A model generated the notes under the pieces. That model was not told where the DNA came from. It made no database searches and saw only the letters and a program-made list of their open reading frames with translations. Made by a program: the position numbers and the translations under genes. From Catellatospora coxensis (lineage in GTDB: Bacteria; Actinomycetota; Actinomycetes; Mycobacteriales; Micromonosporaceae), in the NCBI RefSeq assembly GCF_016862635.1, contig NZ_BONI01000018.1, forward strand, positions 62,001 through 126,000: a DNA stretch of 64,000 nt. The letters run 5' to 3'. This document shows positions 32,684 to 40,361 of the stretch, piece by piece. Position 1 is the stretch's first letter, and each line of letters begins with the position of its first letter.

Positions 32684-34324
32684 TCAGCAGGCGGGCAGGC
32701 CGATGGTGAAGGTGGTGCCCACGCCCAGCACGCTGACGACGTCGACGGTGCCGCCGTGGTCGGCGATTATCTGCCGGGCGATGGACAGGCCGAGGCCCGA
32801 GCCGGTGGTGTAGCGCTCGCCCCGGCCACGGGCGCGGTCGGCGCGCCAGAGCCGGTCGAACAGGTGGGGCAGGTCCTGCTCGGCGATGCCGCTGCCGGTG
32901 TCGGTGACGCGGACGAGGTGCCGGTCGCCGTCGGAGGTGACGCCGAGCGTGATCGTGCCGCCTGCCGCGGTGGCGGCCAAGGCGTTGCGGATCAGGTTGC
33001 CGATCACCTGGCGCAGCCGATCGGGGTCCGCGTGCACCCAGCGCGGGCCGTCGCCCTCGGCCGTCAGGACCACGCCCGCGACCGAGGCGAGCGCGGCGTG
33101 CGCCGTCCGGCAGGTCGCGACGAGTTCACCCAGGTCAAGGCGGGTCTTCTGGTATGTCAGCACGCCCGCCTCGGCCAGCGCCAGGTCCTGCAGGTCGTCG
33201 ACGATGCGCTGCTGGAGCACGGCCTCGTCGTGCAGCGAGTCGAACAGCTCGGGCGTGGGCGGCAGCACCCCGTCCTTGAGCGCCTCCAGGTAGCCGCGCA
33301 GGTTCGCCAGGGGTGTGCGCAGCTCGTGCGCCACATCGGAGATCATGCGGCGTTGCAGCTCCTCGCTGTGCTGCAGGGAGTCGGCCATGCGGTTGAACGA
33401 GCGGGCCAGCCCGGCCAGCTCGTCGTGGCCGCGTACCGGAACACGTTCGGTGAACCTGCCCTCGCCCAGCCGGGCCGACGCCGCGGTCAGCGCGCCGATG
33501 GGGCGGAGCACCCGGCGGCTGAGCAGCCAGGACGCGCCGACGGCGGTGAGCGCGACGACGGCTGCGGTCAGCACGATCGACCTGACCGGCAGCTGTGGCG
33601 CGGGCTGCTCGGCCGCGCCGAGGTACACCCGCATCTGCGCGGGCGCGTACGCGCCGGCGGCCCGCGAGAACGCCTCCTGCAGGCACGGCACCATCACGCT
33701 CTCGGCCTGACGGTCACAGGCCAGCAGCTCGGCCTCGAACACCCGGTCGATGTCCGTGGAGATCTGCTCCCGCGACCGGACCTCGCACGCCTTCGACCGC
33801 GCGGTGTACTCGACGGGCTGCGGCACCGGGATGCCCAGCCTGGTGTCGGCCAGGCGTACGCCGATGCCCGCTTCGGTCAGGCAGGCCGCCAGGCGCAGTC
33901 CGATCCGGTATTCGAGCGAGGCCAGCAGCACGGTCTTCGCGCCGGCGGGCGCGCCGTTCTCGGGCAGCGGCCGCCAGGTCGGGCGCGGATCGACCAGCAG
34001 CGGCGGGCCGGTGACACCGCGGGCGACCCCGCCGGCGAGCACGTCGGAGTCGGCCACGACCGCGCCGGAGACGGTGGTCAGCTGGATGCGCTGCCCGGTC
34101 TGCAGGGACAGCTCGCGTACCCGGCCGGCGACGCCGTCCCAGCCGCCCCGGGTGCGGGCGTGGTCGGCCAGCTCGCCCGTGATCAGCGCCTGCTGCTCCG
34201 CGCTGGCGCTGACGGTGCGGTCGAACTCCCGCGACGCCTGCCGCAGGGTGAGCCAGGCGGTAGCCGCAGTGGCCGTGACCGCGATGAACATGACCAGCGC
34301 GATGACACGCAGCCGGAAGCTCAT
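32684..34324 (-). CDS. Membrane sensor histidine kinase
   Basis: A 546-aa kinase. Two membrane helices (LRVIALVMFIAVTATAATAWL and VRSIVLTAAVVALTAVGASWLL) bracket an extracellular sensor of about 210 residues with paired Cys (KACEVR, LACDRQ, VPCLQE). A HAMP linker, the H-box SDVAHELRTPLANLRG, N-box NLIRNALAA, and G-boxes DTGSGI and GSGLGLSI follow. It is translated 55 bp after its cognate response regulator. The signal is unknown; the cysteines suggest a disulphide-stabilised ectodomain. Confidence 0.93.
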   Translation of the reverse strand: MSFRLRVIALVMFIAVTATAATAWLTLRQASREFDRTVSASAEQQALITGELADHARTRGGWDGVAGRVRELSLQTGQRIQLTTVSGAVVADSDVLAGGVARGVTGPPLLVDPRPTWRPLPENGAPAGAKTVLLASLEYRIGLRLAACLTEAGIGVRLADTRLGIPVPQPVEYTARSKACEVRSREQISTDIDRVFEAELLACDRQAESVMVPCLQEAFSRAAGAYAPAQMRVYLGAAEQPAPQLPVRSIVLTAAVVALTAVGASWLLSRRVLRPIGALTAASARLGEGRFTERVPVRGHDELAGLARSFNRMADSLQHSEELQRRMISDVAHELRTPLANLRGYLEALKDGVLPPTPELFDSLHDEAVLQQRIVDDLQDLALAEAGVLTYQKTRLDLGELVATCRTAHAALASVAGVVLTAEGDGPRWVHADPDRLRQVIGNLIRNALAATAAGGTITLGVTSDGDRHLVRVTDTGSGIAEQDLPHLFDRLWRADRARGRGERYTTGSGLGLSIARQIIADHGGTVDVVSVLGVGTTFTIGLPAC

Positions 34325-34379
34325 GCCTTCTCTCCGCCGCGCTCGTCGTCCGCACCGCCGAGCCCGCCGGTTTGCTCGC

Positions 34380-35066
34380 TCATGCCTGCTCAGCCAGCCG
34401 GTAGCCGCGGCCGTAGACGGTCTGCACGTAGCGGGACTCGGCCGGGTCGTCCTCGATCTTGCGGCGCAGGTTCATCACGTGCGCGTCGACGGTGCGCTCC
34501 TCGACGTGGTTGTCGAAGCCGAAGGCCCGGTCGATGATCTGCGCGCGGGAGAACACGCGGCCGGGTGAGGCGGCGAGGGTGGCGAGGATGCCGAACTCCT
34601 TGGCGGTGAGCGCGACGAGGCGGCCGGCGATTCGTACCTCGAACCTGCCTTCGTCGATCTCCAGGTCGCCGACCCGGACGACCTCCTCCTTCGCGCTGCC
34701 GGGGCGGGCGCGGCGCAGCAGGGCGCGCACCCGGGCGGCGAGCTGCCGCGGGCTGTACGGCTTGGTGACGTAGTCGTCCGCGCCGAGGTCGAGGCCGACA
34801 AGGATGTCGTCCTCGGTGCTGCGGGCGGTGAGCAGCAGGATCGCCACGTCGGACTCGGCCCGCAGGATGCGGCACACGTCGAGGCCGCCGAGGGTCGGCA
34901 TCATCACGTCGAGCACGACCAGGTCCGGCCGATACGCGCGGCAGCGCTCCAGCGCGGCGAGGCCGTCGCCGACGACCTGGACGCTGTGGCCTTCGCGTTC
35001 GAGGTAGACCCGCAGCAGGTGGGCCTGCTTGGGGTCGTCCTCGGCGACCAGCACCCGCGCGCTCAC
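34380..35066 (-). CDS. OmpR-family response regulator
   Basis: A 228-aa regulator with a receiver domain (acidic pair in VLVAEDDPKQ, phospho-acceptor Asp in VLDVMMP, Lys in TKPYSP) and a winged-helix output domain (ALTAKEFGILATLAASPGRVFSR, VDAHVMNLRRKIEDDP). GGGAGG lies before the GTG at 35066, which is preferred to an ATG 19 codons upstream. It pairs with the histidine kinase downstream. An abutting 11-bp repeat 58-80 bp upstream is a candidate autoregulatory site. Confidence 0.94.
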   Translation of the reverse strand: MSARVLVAEDDPKQAHLLRVYLEREGHSVQVVGDGLAALERCRAYRPDLVVLDVMMPTLGGLDVCRILRAESDVAILLLTARSTEDDILVGLDLGADDYVTKPYSPRQLAARVRALLRRARPGSAKEEVVRVGDLEIDEGRFEVRIAGRLVALTAKEFGILATLAASPGRVFSRAQIIDRAFGFDNHVEERTVDAHVMNLRRKIEDDPAESRYVQTVYGRGYRLAEQA

Positions 35067-35124
35067 TCCGGCCTCCCTGTTCGGCGAGGTACCGACCCTA
35101 GCCGCCGGTCGGCGGCACGGCACC

Positions 35125-35146
35125 GGTCCTTCATCGGTTCTTCACG
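35125..35146. promoter_or_regulatory. 11-bp direct repeat upstream of response regulator gene
   Basis: GGTCCTTCATC (35125-35135) directly followed by GGTTCTTCACG (35136-35146). Nine of eleven positions match. It sits 59 bp upstream of the response regulator start and shares GGTYCTT with the repeat before the DUF3152 gene at 31214-31235. Confidence 0.6.
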
Positions 35147-35182
35147 GCCACTGCCGCTCAGTACATAAATTATGAATTATTC

Positions 35183-35212
35183 TTGACACGCTCGCATGAC
35201 AGCCCACAAGAT
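35183..35212 (+). promoter_or_regulatory. Promoter of the alpha-galactosidase gene
   Basis: A perfect -35 TTGACA (35183-35188), an 18-bp spacer and CAAGAT (35207-35212) as -10. An island of A/T-rich DNA with the repeat AATTATGAATTAT (near 35168-35180) abuts the -35 and stands out in this GC-rich window, a possible operator. Confidence 0.6.
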
Positions 35213-35245
35213 CGAGGAAACCCCTTTCGCAGCAAGGAATCCGAT

Positions 35246-37309
35246 GTGAAACGACGCGTGCTCACCGGCGTGCTCTGCCTCGCCACCGGCCTGCTGACCG
35301 CCCCGGCGCCCGCCACCGCGGCCCCGGCCCCGGCCCGCCAGGAAGTGCTCAGCCCCACGCCCTACCAGGGCTGGAACACCTACTTCGGCCTCGGCGGCGA
35401 CTTCTCCGAGCAGTCGGTGCGGGAGGTCGCCGACGCCATGGTCGAGCGCGGGCTCGCCGAAGCCGGCTACGACATCGTGTGGCTCGACGGCGGCTGGCAG
35501 GACCCGCAGCCGCGGACCGCCGCCGGCGACCTGCAGGCCGACCGGACCCGCTTCCCCGACGGGCTGCGGCCCCTGGTCGACTACATCCACGGCAAGGGCC
35601 TGAAGGCCGGCATCTACACCGACGCGGGGCCCTACATCCCGGGCAAGTGCGGTCTCGGCAGCGGCGGCGGGTACTACCAGCGCGACGCCGACCGGTTCGC
35701 GGCCTGGCAGTTCGACGCGGTCAAGGTGGACTTCCTCTGCGGCATCGCCGCCGACCTGGACCCGAAGGCGGCGTACACCGAGTTCGCCGAGGCGCTGCGA
35801 AACAACGCCGGCGGCCGGCCGATCATTTTCAACCTGTGCAACCCGGTGACCTCGCCCGACTGGGGCGACTACCCCGAGGAGCAGCAGTCGACGTACTCGT
35901 GGAGCTACGCGCCGGGCATCGCCCAGTCCTGGCGGACGTACACCGACGTGGGCTTCGTCGGTGACATCAAGTTCAAGGACGTGCTGCGCAACTACGACGC
36001 GAACGCCCGGCACCCCGAGGCGACCGGCCCCGGCCACTACAACGACCCCGACTACCTCGCCCCGCAGCTCGGCATGTCCGACGAGGAGTTCCGCACGCAG
36101 CTGACGCTGTGGGCGGCGGCGGCCGCGCCGCTGGTCATCGGCAGCGACATCCGCAAGCTCAGCCAGGCCTCGGTGGACGCGCTGACCAACCGGGACGTGC
36201 TGGCGATCAACCAGGACCGCGCCGCGGTGCAGGCCGTCCGGGTCGGCCCGGCGGGCACGACCGAGACGTGGGTGAAGCGCCTGGCCGACGGCGGCCGGGC
36301 CGTGGTGCTGCTCAACCGCGGCGACAGCCCGCGCACGCTGACCGCGCAGGTCGGCGCCACCGGCCTGACCGGCTCGCGGTTCACCGTCAAGAACGCCTGG
36401 ACCGGGCAGGTCACCGAGACCGCGGGCACGCTCAGCGCGGCGGTGCCCGCGCACGGGGCCGCGCTGCTGCGGGTCGCCCCGGCCGGCGGCGTGCCCGGCG
36501 TGCCGCACGTGACCGCCGGCATCCCGCAGGTCACCGAGGTCGACGGCGCGACCCTGCCGGCCGGCGCCGCGCCGGTGCTCGCGGGCGGCGACCAGGCCCG
36601 GGTGGAGGTGGCCGTCCGCAACGACGGGCTCCTGCCGGTCATGCAGCCCAAGGCCGTGCTGACCGGTCCCGCCGGCTGGACGGCGCGTCCCGTGGGCCAG
36701 GCACCGGTGCTGCTGGCACCCGGCCACACCGCCACGTTCGCCTTCACGGTGGCCGTGCCGGCGGGCACCGCTCCCGGTGACGGCATGCTGACCGCCACCA
36801 CCTCGTACGACGTGCTCGGGCACGGGCGGCTGCGGCAGACGGCCACCTCGCCGGTGGTGGTGGCCCCGGCTCCGCCGACCGGATCGGTGGTCCTGTCGCA
36901 CCACGCCTGGATCAGCGCCACCAGCGGCTGGATGAGCCCGACCGTCGACCGGAGCGTCGGCGGCTGGTCGCCGATCAGCATGCTCGGCACGGTGTACCCG
37001 ACCGGGATCGGCGTCGCCTCGCCGTCCACGATCCGCTACTACGTCGGCGGCCGGTGCGGCGGGCTGGCCGCGACCATCGGGCTGGACGACGCGGTGCGCA
37101 ACGTCGGCCCCGAGGGCGCGACGTCGACGTTCCAGGTGGTCGGCGACGGCCGCACGCTGTTCGACAGCGGGCTGCTCACCCGGGACGACACCCGCCAGAT
37201 CACGATCGACCTGACCGGCGTACGGGTGCTCGACCTGGTCGTCGGCGACGGCGGGGACGGCGGCTACAACGACCGCGCCAACTGGGCCGGCCTGACCGCC
37301 ACCTGCTGA
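35246..37309 (+). CDS. Secreted GH27 alpha-galactosidase with NPCBM module
   Basis: A 687-aa exported enzyme that removes terminal alpha-galactosyl (or related) residues. A signal peptide of about 26 residues ends near ATAAPAP. The GH27 barrel starts with PTPYQGWNTYFGLGG; the nucleophile is the Asp of KVDFLCG (about 162) and the acid/base Asp lies in GHYNDPDYL. The C-terminal beta domain is followed by a NEW3/NPCBM-associated linker and a final NPCBM module (SGWMSPTVDRSVGGWSP... NDRANWAGL). GTG 35246 has AAGGA at 7 nt. The gene stands alone beside a two-component system and has a strong promoter. Confidence 0.93.
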   Translation: MKRRVLTGVLCLATGLLTAPAPATAAPAPARQEVLSPTPYQGWNTYFGLGGDFSEQSVREVADAMVERGLAEAGYDIVWLDGGWQDPQPRTAAGDLQADRTRFPDGLRPLVDYIHGKGLKAGIYTDAGPYIPGKCGLGSGGGYYQRDADRFAAWQFDAVKVDFLCGIAADLDPKAAYTEFAEALRNNAGGRPIIFNLCNPVTSPDWGDYPEEQQSTYSWSYAPGIAQSWRTYTDVGFVGDIKFKDVLRNYDANARHPEATGPGHYNDPDYLAPQLGMSDEEFRTQLTLWAAAAAPLVIGSDIRKLSQASVDALTNRDVLAINQDRAAVQAVRVGPAGTTETWVKRLADGGRAVVLLNRGDSPRTLTAQVGATGLTGSRFTVKNAWTGQVTETAGTLSAAVPAHGAALLRVAPAGGVPGVPHVTAGIPQVTEVDGATLPAGAAPVLAGGDQARVEVAVRNDGLLPVMQPKAVLTGPAGWTARPVGQAPVLLAPGHTATFAFTVAVPAGTAPGDGMLTATTSYDVLGHGRLRQTATSPVVVAPAPPTGSVVLSHHAWISATSGWMSPTVDRSVGGWSPISMLGTVYPTGIGVASPSTIRYYVGGRCGGLAATIGLDDAVRNVGPEGATSTFQVVGDGRTLFDSGLLTRDDTRQITIDLTGVRVLDLVVGDGGDGGYNDRANWAGLTATC

Positions 37310-37315
37310 AGCAGC

Positions 37316-37349
37316 GCGGCCGCACCCGGGCCGGCCCGGGTGCGGCCGC
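37316..37349. terminator. Perfect 34-bp palindromic terminator-like element
   Basis: The 17 bases at 37316-37332 are exactly reverse-complementary to 37333-37349, with no loop. It lies between the convergent alpha-galactosidase and DinB-fold genes. Confidence 0.8.
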
Positions 37350-37383
37350 TCCCCTCAGCGTTCGCGCGGACGGCCCGGCCGCC

Positions 37384-37959
37384 TCAGCGCACGGACGGGC
37401 GCTGCCAGCCGGGATCGCGGCCGGCCTGGCCGAGCAGGCGGGTGAACGGGTCCGCCCCGGGGGCCGTCGGCACGGGCTCGGCGAAGACCTTCCACTCCCG
37501 GGCCATCGGCCCCATCTCGCCGACCATCAGCAGCAGCTCCTCGACCGCCGCCGGGCTCGGTTCGTACGCCCGCCCGGTCGCCACCGCCAGGTCCCACGGG
37601 TGCAGCGTCAGATCCAGCAGCGCCATCCGCCCCACGGCCGGCTGCGGCAGCCCCATCCCGGGCGACACGCCCACCAGCGCCGACTCGTCCGACCAGGCGG
37701 CGATCAGCTGCTCGGTCTCGGTCGCGAAGCGGGCGCGCCAGTCCGTGCCGAGCACGTCCGGGGTGCCGGAGAAGTCCGCGGGCTCGCGGCGGGCCAGCGC
37801 CTGGAAGTTGACGACGACCTGGAACAGGTGGTTGACCAGGTCGCCGACCCGGAACTCGGCGCACGGGGTGGTGGCGGTGAGCTGCTCGTCGCCGATGCCC
37901 TGAAGCACGGGCAGGGCCACGTCGGCGGACTCACGCAGTAGTTTCGAGATCGTGGTCAT
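37384..37959 (-). CDS. TIGR03086-type DinB-fold metal-binding protein
   Basis: A 191-aa four-helix-bundle protein of the same broad family as the one at 6753. Landmarks are TTPCAEFRVGDLVNHLFQVVVNF with the first His ligand, and LLDLTLHPWDLAVATGR with the HPWD motif. Mycothiol dependence is known for relatives; the substrate here is unknown. A TAGCGT hexamer ends 6 nt before the ATG at 37959, so the transcript may be leaderless. It is divergent from an AraC-type regulator 41 bp away, the likely controller. Confidence 0.83.
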   Translation of the reverse strand: MTTISKLLRESADVALPVLQGIGDEQLTATTPCAEFRVGDLVNHLFQVVVNFQALARREPADFSGTPDVLGTDWRARFATETEQLIAAWSDESALVGVSPGMGLPQPAVGRMALLDLTLHPWDLAVATGRAYEPSPAAVEELLLMVGEMGPMAREWKVFAEPVPTAPGADPFTRLLGQAGRDPGWQRPSVR

Positions 37960-38000
37960 CCGGCCACGCTAACCAGCGGCGTGCGGGAGGTCTTGAACAA

Positions 38001-38801
38001 ATGCGACAGCCACGCCGGGACACCCGGGGCATCGTCGACCCGGCCGCGCTGCTGCGCCAGGTGCGGTTCCGGCGGCTCGCCCCCGCCGCGAAGCTGGCCG
38101 AGCTGGTGGAGCACTACTGGTTCATCGACTGGGACCTGGACCAGCCGTTCGAGCAGCACGTCGTCGGGCACCCGGCGGTGAACCTGGTCGTGCTGCGCCC
38201 GACCCCGGACGACCCGGTCACCGCCGAGGTGTCCGGCGCCGCCCGCGAGCTGTTCTCGATCAAGCTGGCGGAGCGGGGCTGGGTGCGCGGGGTGCAGTTC
38301 CGGCCGGGCGCGTTCCGGGCGTTCTCGGGCCGCTCCCCGGCGGAGCTGACCGGGCGGCGGGTGCCGCTGGCGCAGGCCCTGCCGGTGGCCGACCCCGGTG
38401 ACCGGCTGGCCGCCGCGGCGACGGACGAGGTGGCGGCCGCGGTCTTCGACGAGCTGCTGCTCGGCCTGCGGCCGGATCTCGGCGATTCGGTACGGCTCGC
38501 GATCCGGCTGGTGGACCGGGTCCGCCACGACCGCGGCCTGCGCCGGGTCGAGGAACTCGCGCAGCAGGCGGGTCTGTCGGTGCGCTCGCTGCAACGCCTG
38601 TTCACCGAGTACGTGGGCATCGGCCCGAAGCAGGTGATCCTGCGCTACCGGGTGCACGGGGCGATCGAGCTCGCCGAGGGCGAGGTGGACTGGGCCGCCG
38701 TCGCCGCGGAGCTGGGCTACAGCGACCAGGCGCACCTGGTCCGCGAGGTCACGGCCGCGATCGGGGTGCCGCCCGCCGCGTACGCGGCCTCGCTGCGCTG
38801 A
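38001..38801 (+). CDS. AraC-family transcriptional regulator
   Basis: A 266-aa regulator. The N-terminal 150 residues form a DUF6597-like sensor domain (LAELVEHYWFIDWDL, HPAVNLVVL, RGVQFRPGAFRAF). The C-terminal AraC HTH spans about 175-260 (VEELAQQAGLSVRSLQRLFTEYVGIGPKQVI, then VAAELGYSDQAHLVREV). It is divergent from the DinB-fold gene. The pair of palindromes beginning at 38821 lies downstream of its stop and belongs to the next gene, not to this regulator. Confidence 0.88.
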   Translation: MRQPRRDTRGIVDPAALLRQVRFRRLAPAAKLAELVEHYWFIDWDLDQPFEQHVVGHPAVNLVVLRPTPDDPVTAEVSGAARELFSIKLAERGWVRGVQFRPGAFRAFSGRSPAELTGRRVPLAQALPVADPGDRLAAAATDEVAAAVFDELLLGLRPDLGDSVRLAIRLVDRVRHDRGLRRVEELAQQAGLSVRSLQRLFTEYVGIGPKQVILRYRVHGAIELAEGEVDWAAVAAELGYSDQAHLVREVTAAIGVPPAAYAASLR

Positions 38802-38820
38802 CTTCCCCGAAAATCGTCTC

Positions 38821-38869
38821 TTGAGCGATTGCTCAAACAGTCGTACAGTCTGTTTGAGCAATCGCTCAA
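38821..38869. promoter_or_regulatory. Paired TetR-type operators overlapping the SRPBCC promoter
   Basis: Two 16-bp palindromes, TTGAGCGATTGCTCAA (38821-38836) and TTGAGCAATCGCTCAA (38854-38869), are centred 33 bp apart and together form a 20-bp perfect inverted repeat with a 9-nt spacer. A promoter TTGAGC-N17-TACAGT (38821-38826, 38844-38849) is covered by the first site and flanked by the second. No TetR-family gene is adjacent. Confidence 0.75.
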
Positions 38870-38896
38870 CAGCGGTTCCGGGAGAGGTGAGGACTG

Positions 38897-39460
38897 ATGG
38901 GACGGCAGCTGTACATCGAGGTCCACATCCGCGCCGACCTCGACAAGGTGTGGGCGTTCACGCAGGACCCGGCGATGCACCAGCGCTGGGACGCCCGGTT
39001 CACCACCATCGAATACCTGCCCGGGACCAGCCCGCAGCGCTTCCGCTACGCGACCCGGCTCGCGCCCGGCCTCGTGCTGGCAGGCGTCGGCGTCACCGCC
39101 GGCGAGCGGAGCCGCCCGGACGGCACGCGCACCTCGGCGCTGCGCTTCCACTCCTGGCTGATGACCGGAGCCGGTTACTGGCGCTACGTGCCGACCCCCA
39201 CCGGCGTGCGCTTCCTCACCGGCTACGACTACACGCCGCGCTTCGCCCTGCTCGACCGACTCCTGCTGCGACCCCTGATGGGCTGGGCGACCGCCTGGTC
39301 CTTCGACCGGCTGCGCATCTGGCTGGAGGACGGCGTACCACCCCGGCGCTCCCCGCTGCGGCTGCTCCCCCGCTGGGGCGCGCCGTCCGCCCGCCGCTGC
39401 CTGCGTACCCCGCCCGACCGGACCGCCGGCCGCGCCCCGTCCCTCTTGGAGACCCTGTGA
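38897..39460 (+). CDS. SRPBCC-family (polyketide cyclase-like) protein
   Basis: A 187-aa protein with a START/SRPBCC fold: it opens with RQLYIEVHIRADLDKVWAFTQDPAMHQRWDARFTTIEY, the usual first strand and W-motif, and ends in a basic tail. Such domains bind lipids or small hydrophobic molecules. GAGGTGAGG precedes the ATG. It overlaps the DUF4166 gene by four bases (GTGA), so they are translated together. Expression is probably controlled through the paired palindromes upstream. Confidence 0.8.
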   Translation: MGRQLYIEVHIRADLDKVWAFTQDPAMHQRWDARFTTIEYLPGTSPQRFRYATRLAPGLVLAGVGVTAGERSRPDGTRTSALRFHSWLMTGAGYWRYVPTPTGVRFLTGYDYTPRFALLDRLLLRPLMGWATAWSFDRLRIWLEDGVPPRRSPLRLLPRWGAPSARRCLRTPPDRTAGRAPSLLETL

Positions 39461-40137
39461 ACTCGCTGTTCCACACCGCGCTCGGTGACGACTTCTTCCG
39501 CCTGCACCCCCGGCTGCAGGAGCGCTTCGGCTTCACCAGCACCGACGGGCGCGGCTGCGTCGGCCACGGCGTCATGGACCGCATCTGGCGCGGGCCGGCG
39601 TACACCCGGCCGTTCCTGGCGCTGGGGACCATGCGCAACATCATGTTCCCGGAGCAGGGCCGCAACGTGCCCTTCACCATCGAGAACTACGCTTATCCCG
39701 ACTCCTACGGCCGGGAGACCCTCACCTTCGTACGCACCTTCGAGCTGCCCCGGCGACGCCGCCGCTTCGACGCCACCATGGTCTGGGACCCGCACCGCGA
39801 GGTGATCGTCGACTACCTCGGCACCCACCAGCACATCGCCGCCGACCTGCACCTGAGCGTCGACGACCAGGGCGGGCTGCGGCTGCGCAGCGGGCAGATG
39901 CGCTTCCGGGGCCCCGGGATCGACACCCCGCTGCCCCCGGCCGCCACCGCGGGCGCCGAGGTCCACGAACGATACGACGACACGGCCGAGGTCTTCCGCA
40001 TCGACGTGCGGGTGGTCAACCCGTGGTTCGGGCCCGTCTTCGGCTACACCGGCGCGTTCACGGTGCGCTACGTCGACACCGACGCCGCTCCCGTCCCCGC
40101 TTCGGTCAAGCCCTACCGCGAGCAGGCCAGGTACTGA
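39457..40137 (+). CDS. DUF4166 protein
   Basis: A 226-aa cytosolic protein matching DUF4166: NSLFHTALGDDFFRLHPRLQERFGF, GVMDRIWRGPAYTRPFLALG, ENYAYPDSYGRETLTFVRTFELP, and a final FGYTGAFTVRYVD. The family has no proven activity and is often linked to SRPBCC or NAD-dependent epimerase genes. GTG 39457 overlaps the stop of the SRPBCC gene. A strong hairpin follows 66 bp after its stop. Confidence 0.8.
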   Translation: MNSLFHTALGDDFFRLHPRLQERFGFTSTDGRGCVGHGVMDRIWRGPAYTRPFLALGTMRNIMFPEQGRNVPFTIENYAYPDSYGRETLTFVRTFELPRRRRRFDATMVWDPHREVIVDYLGTHQHIAADLHLSVDDQGGLRLRSGQMRFRGPGIDTPLPPAATAGAEVHERYDDTAEVFRIDVRVVNPWFGPVFGYTGAFTVRYVDTDAAPVPASVKPYREQARY

Positions 40138-40203
40138 GCGACTCGCGACGAGCGAATCACCCGGCGAGCCGCTCGGCCGCCGCCCGCGCCCCCATGCTCC
40201 ATC

Positions 40204-40262
40204 GACGGTGGCCTATCACATCGAATCCGAGGCGCGATTATTCGATGTGATAGGCCACCGTC
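40204..40262. terminator. Long perfect hairpin between convergent genes
   Basis: Arms 40204-40226 and 40240-40262 pair over 23 bp without mismatch around a 13-nt loop. It lies in the 224-bp gap between the DUF4166 gene and the ABC exporter permease, which converge. The arms are less GC-rich than the surroundings. Confidence 0.85.
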
Positions 40263-40268
40263 TATTGC

Positions 40269-40312
40269 GGACGGGCGGACGGGCGGACGGGCGGACGGGC
40301 GGGCGGACGGGC
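40269..40312. repeat. Short tandem repeat GGACGGGC
   Basis: Five copies of GGACGGGC with a 4-nt insertion before the last. Related GGACGG-rich sequence continues to about 40350. It is non-coding, between the hairpin at 40204-40262 and the end of the permease gene. Confidence 0.8.
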
Positions 40313-40361
40313 GAGCCGAGGGGCCGACGGGTGGACGGATGGACGGGACGGTTGGAGGGGG

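Noticed and set aside
40138-40361. Tandem GGACGGGC repeat as CRISPR-like array or coding repeat
   Set aside because: Units are 8 bp without spacers, and no open frame with protein-like composition covers them.
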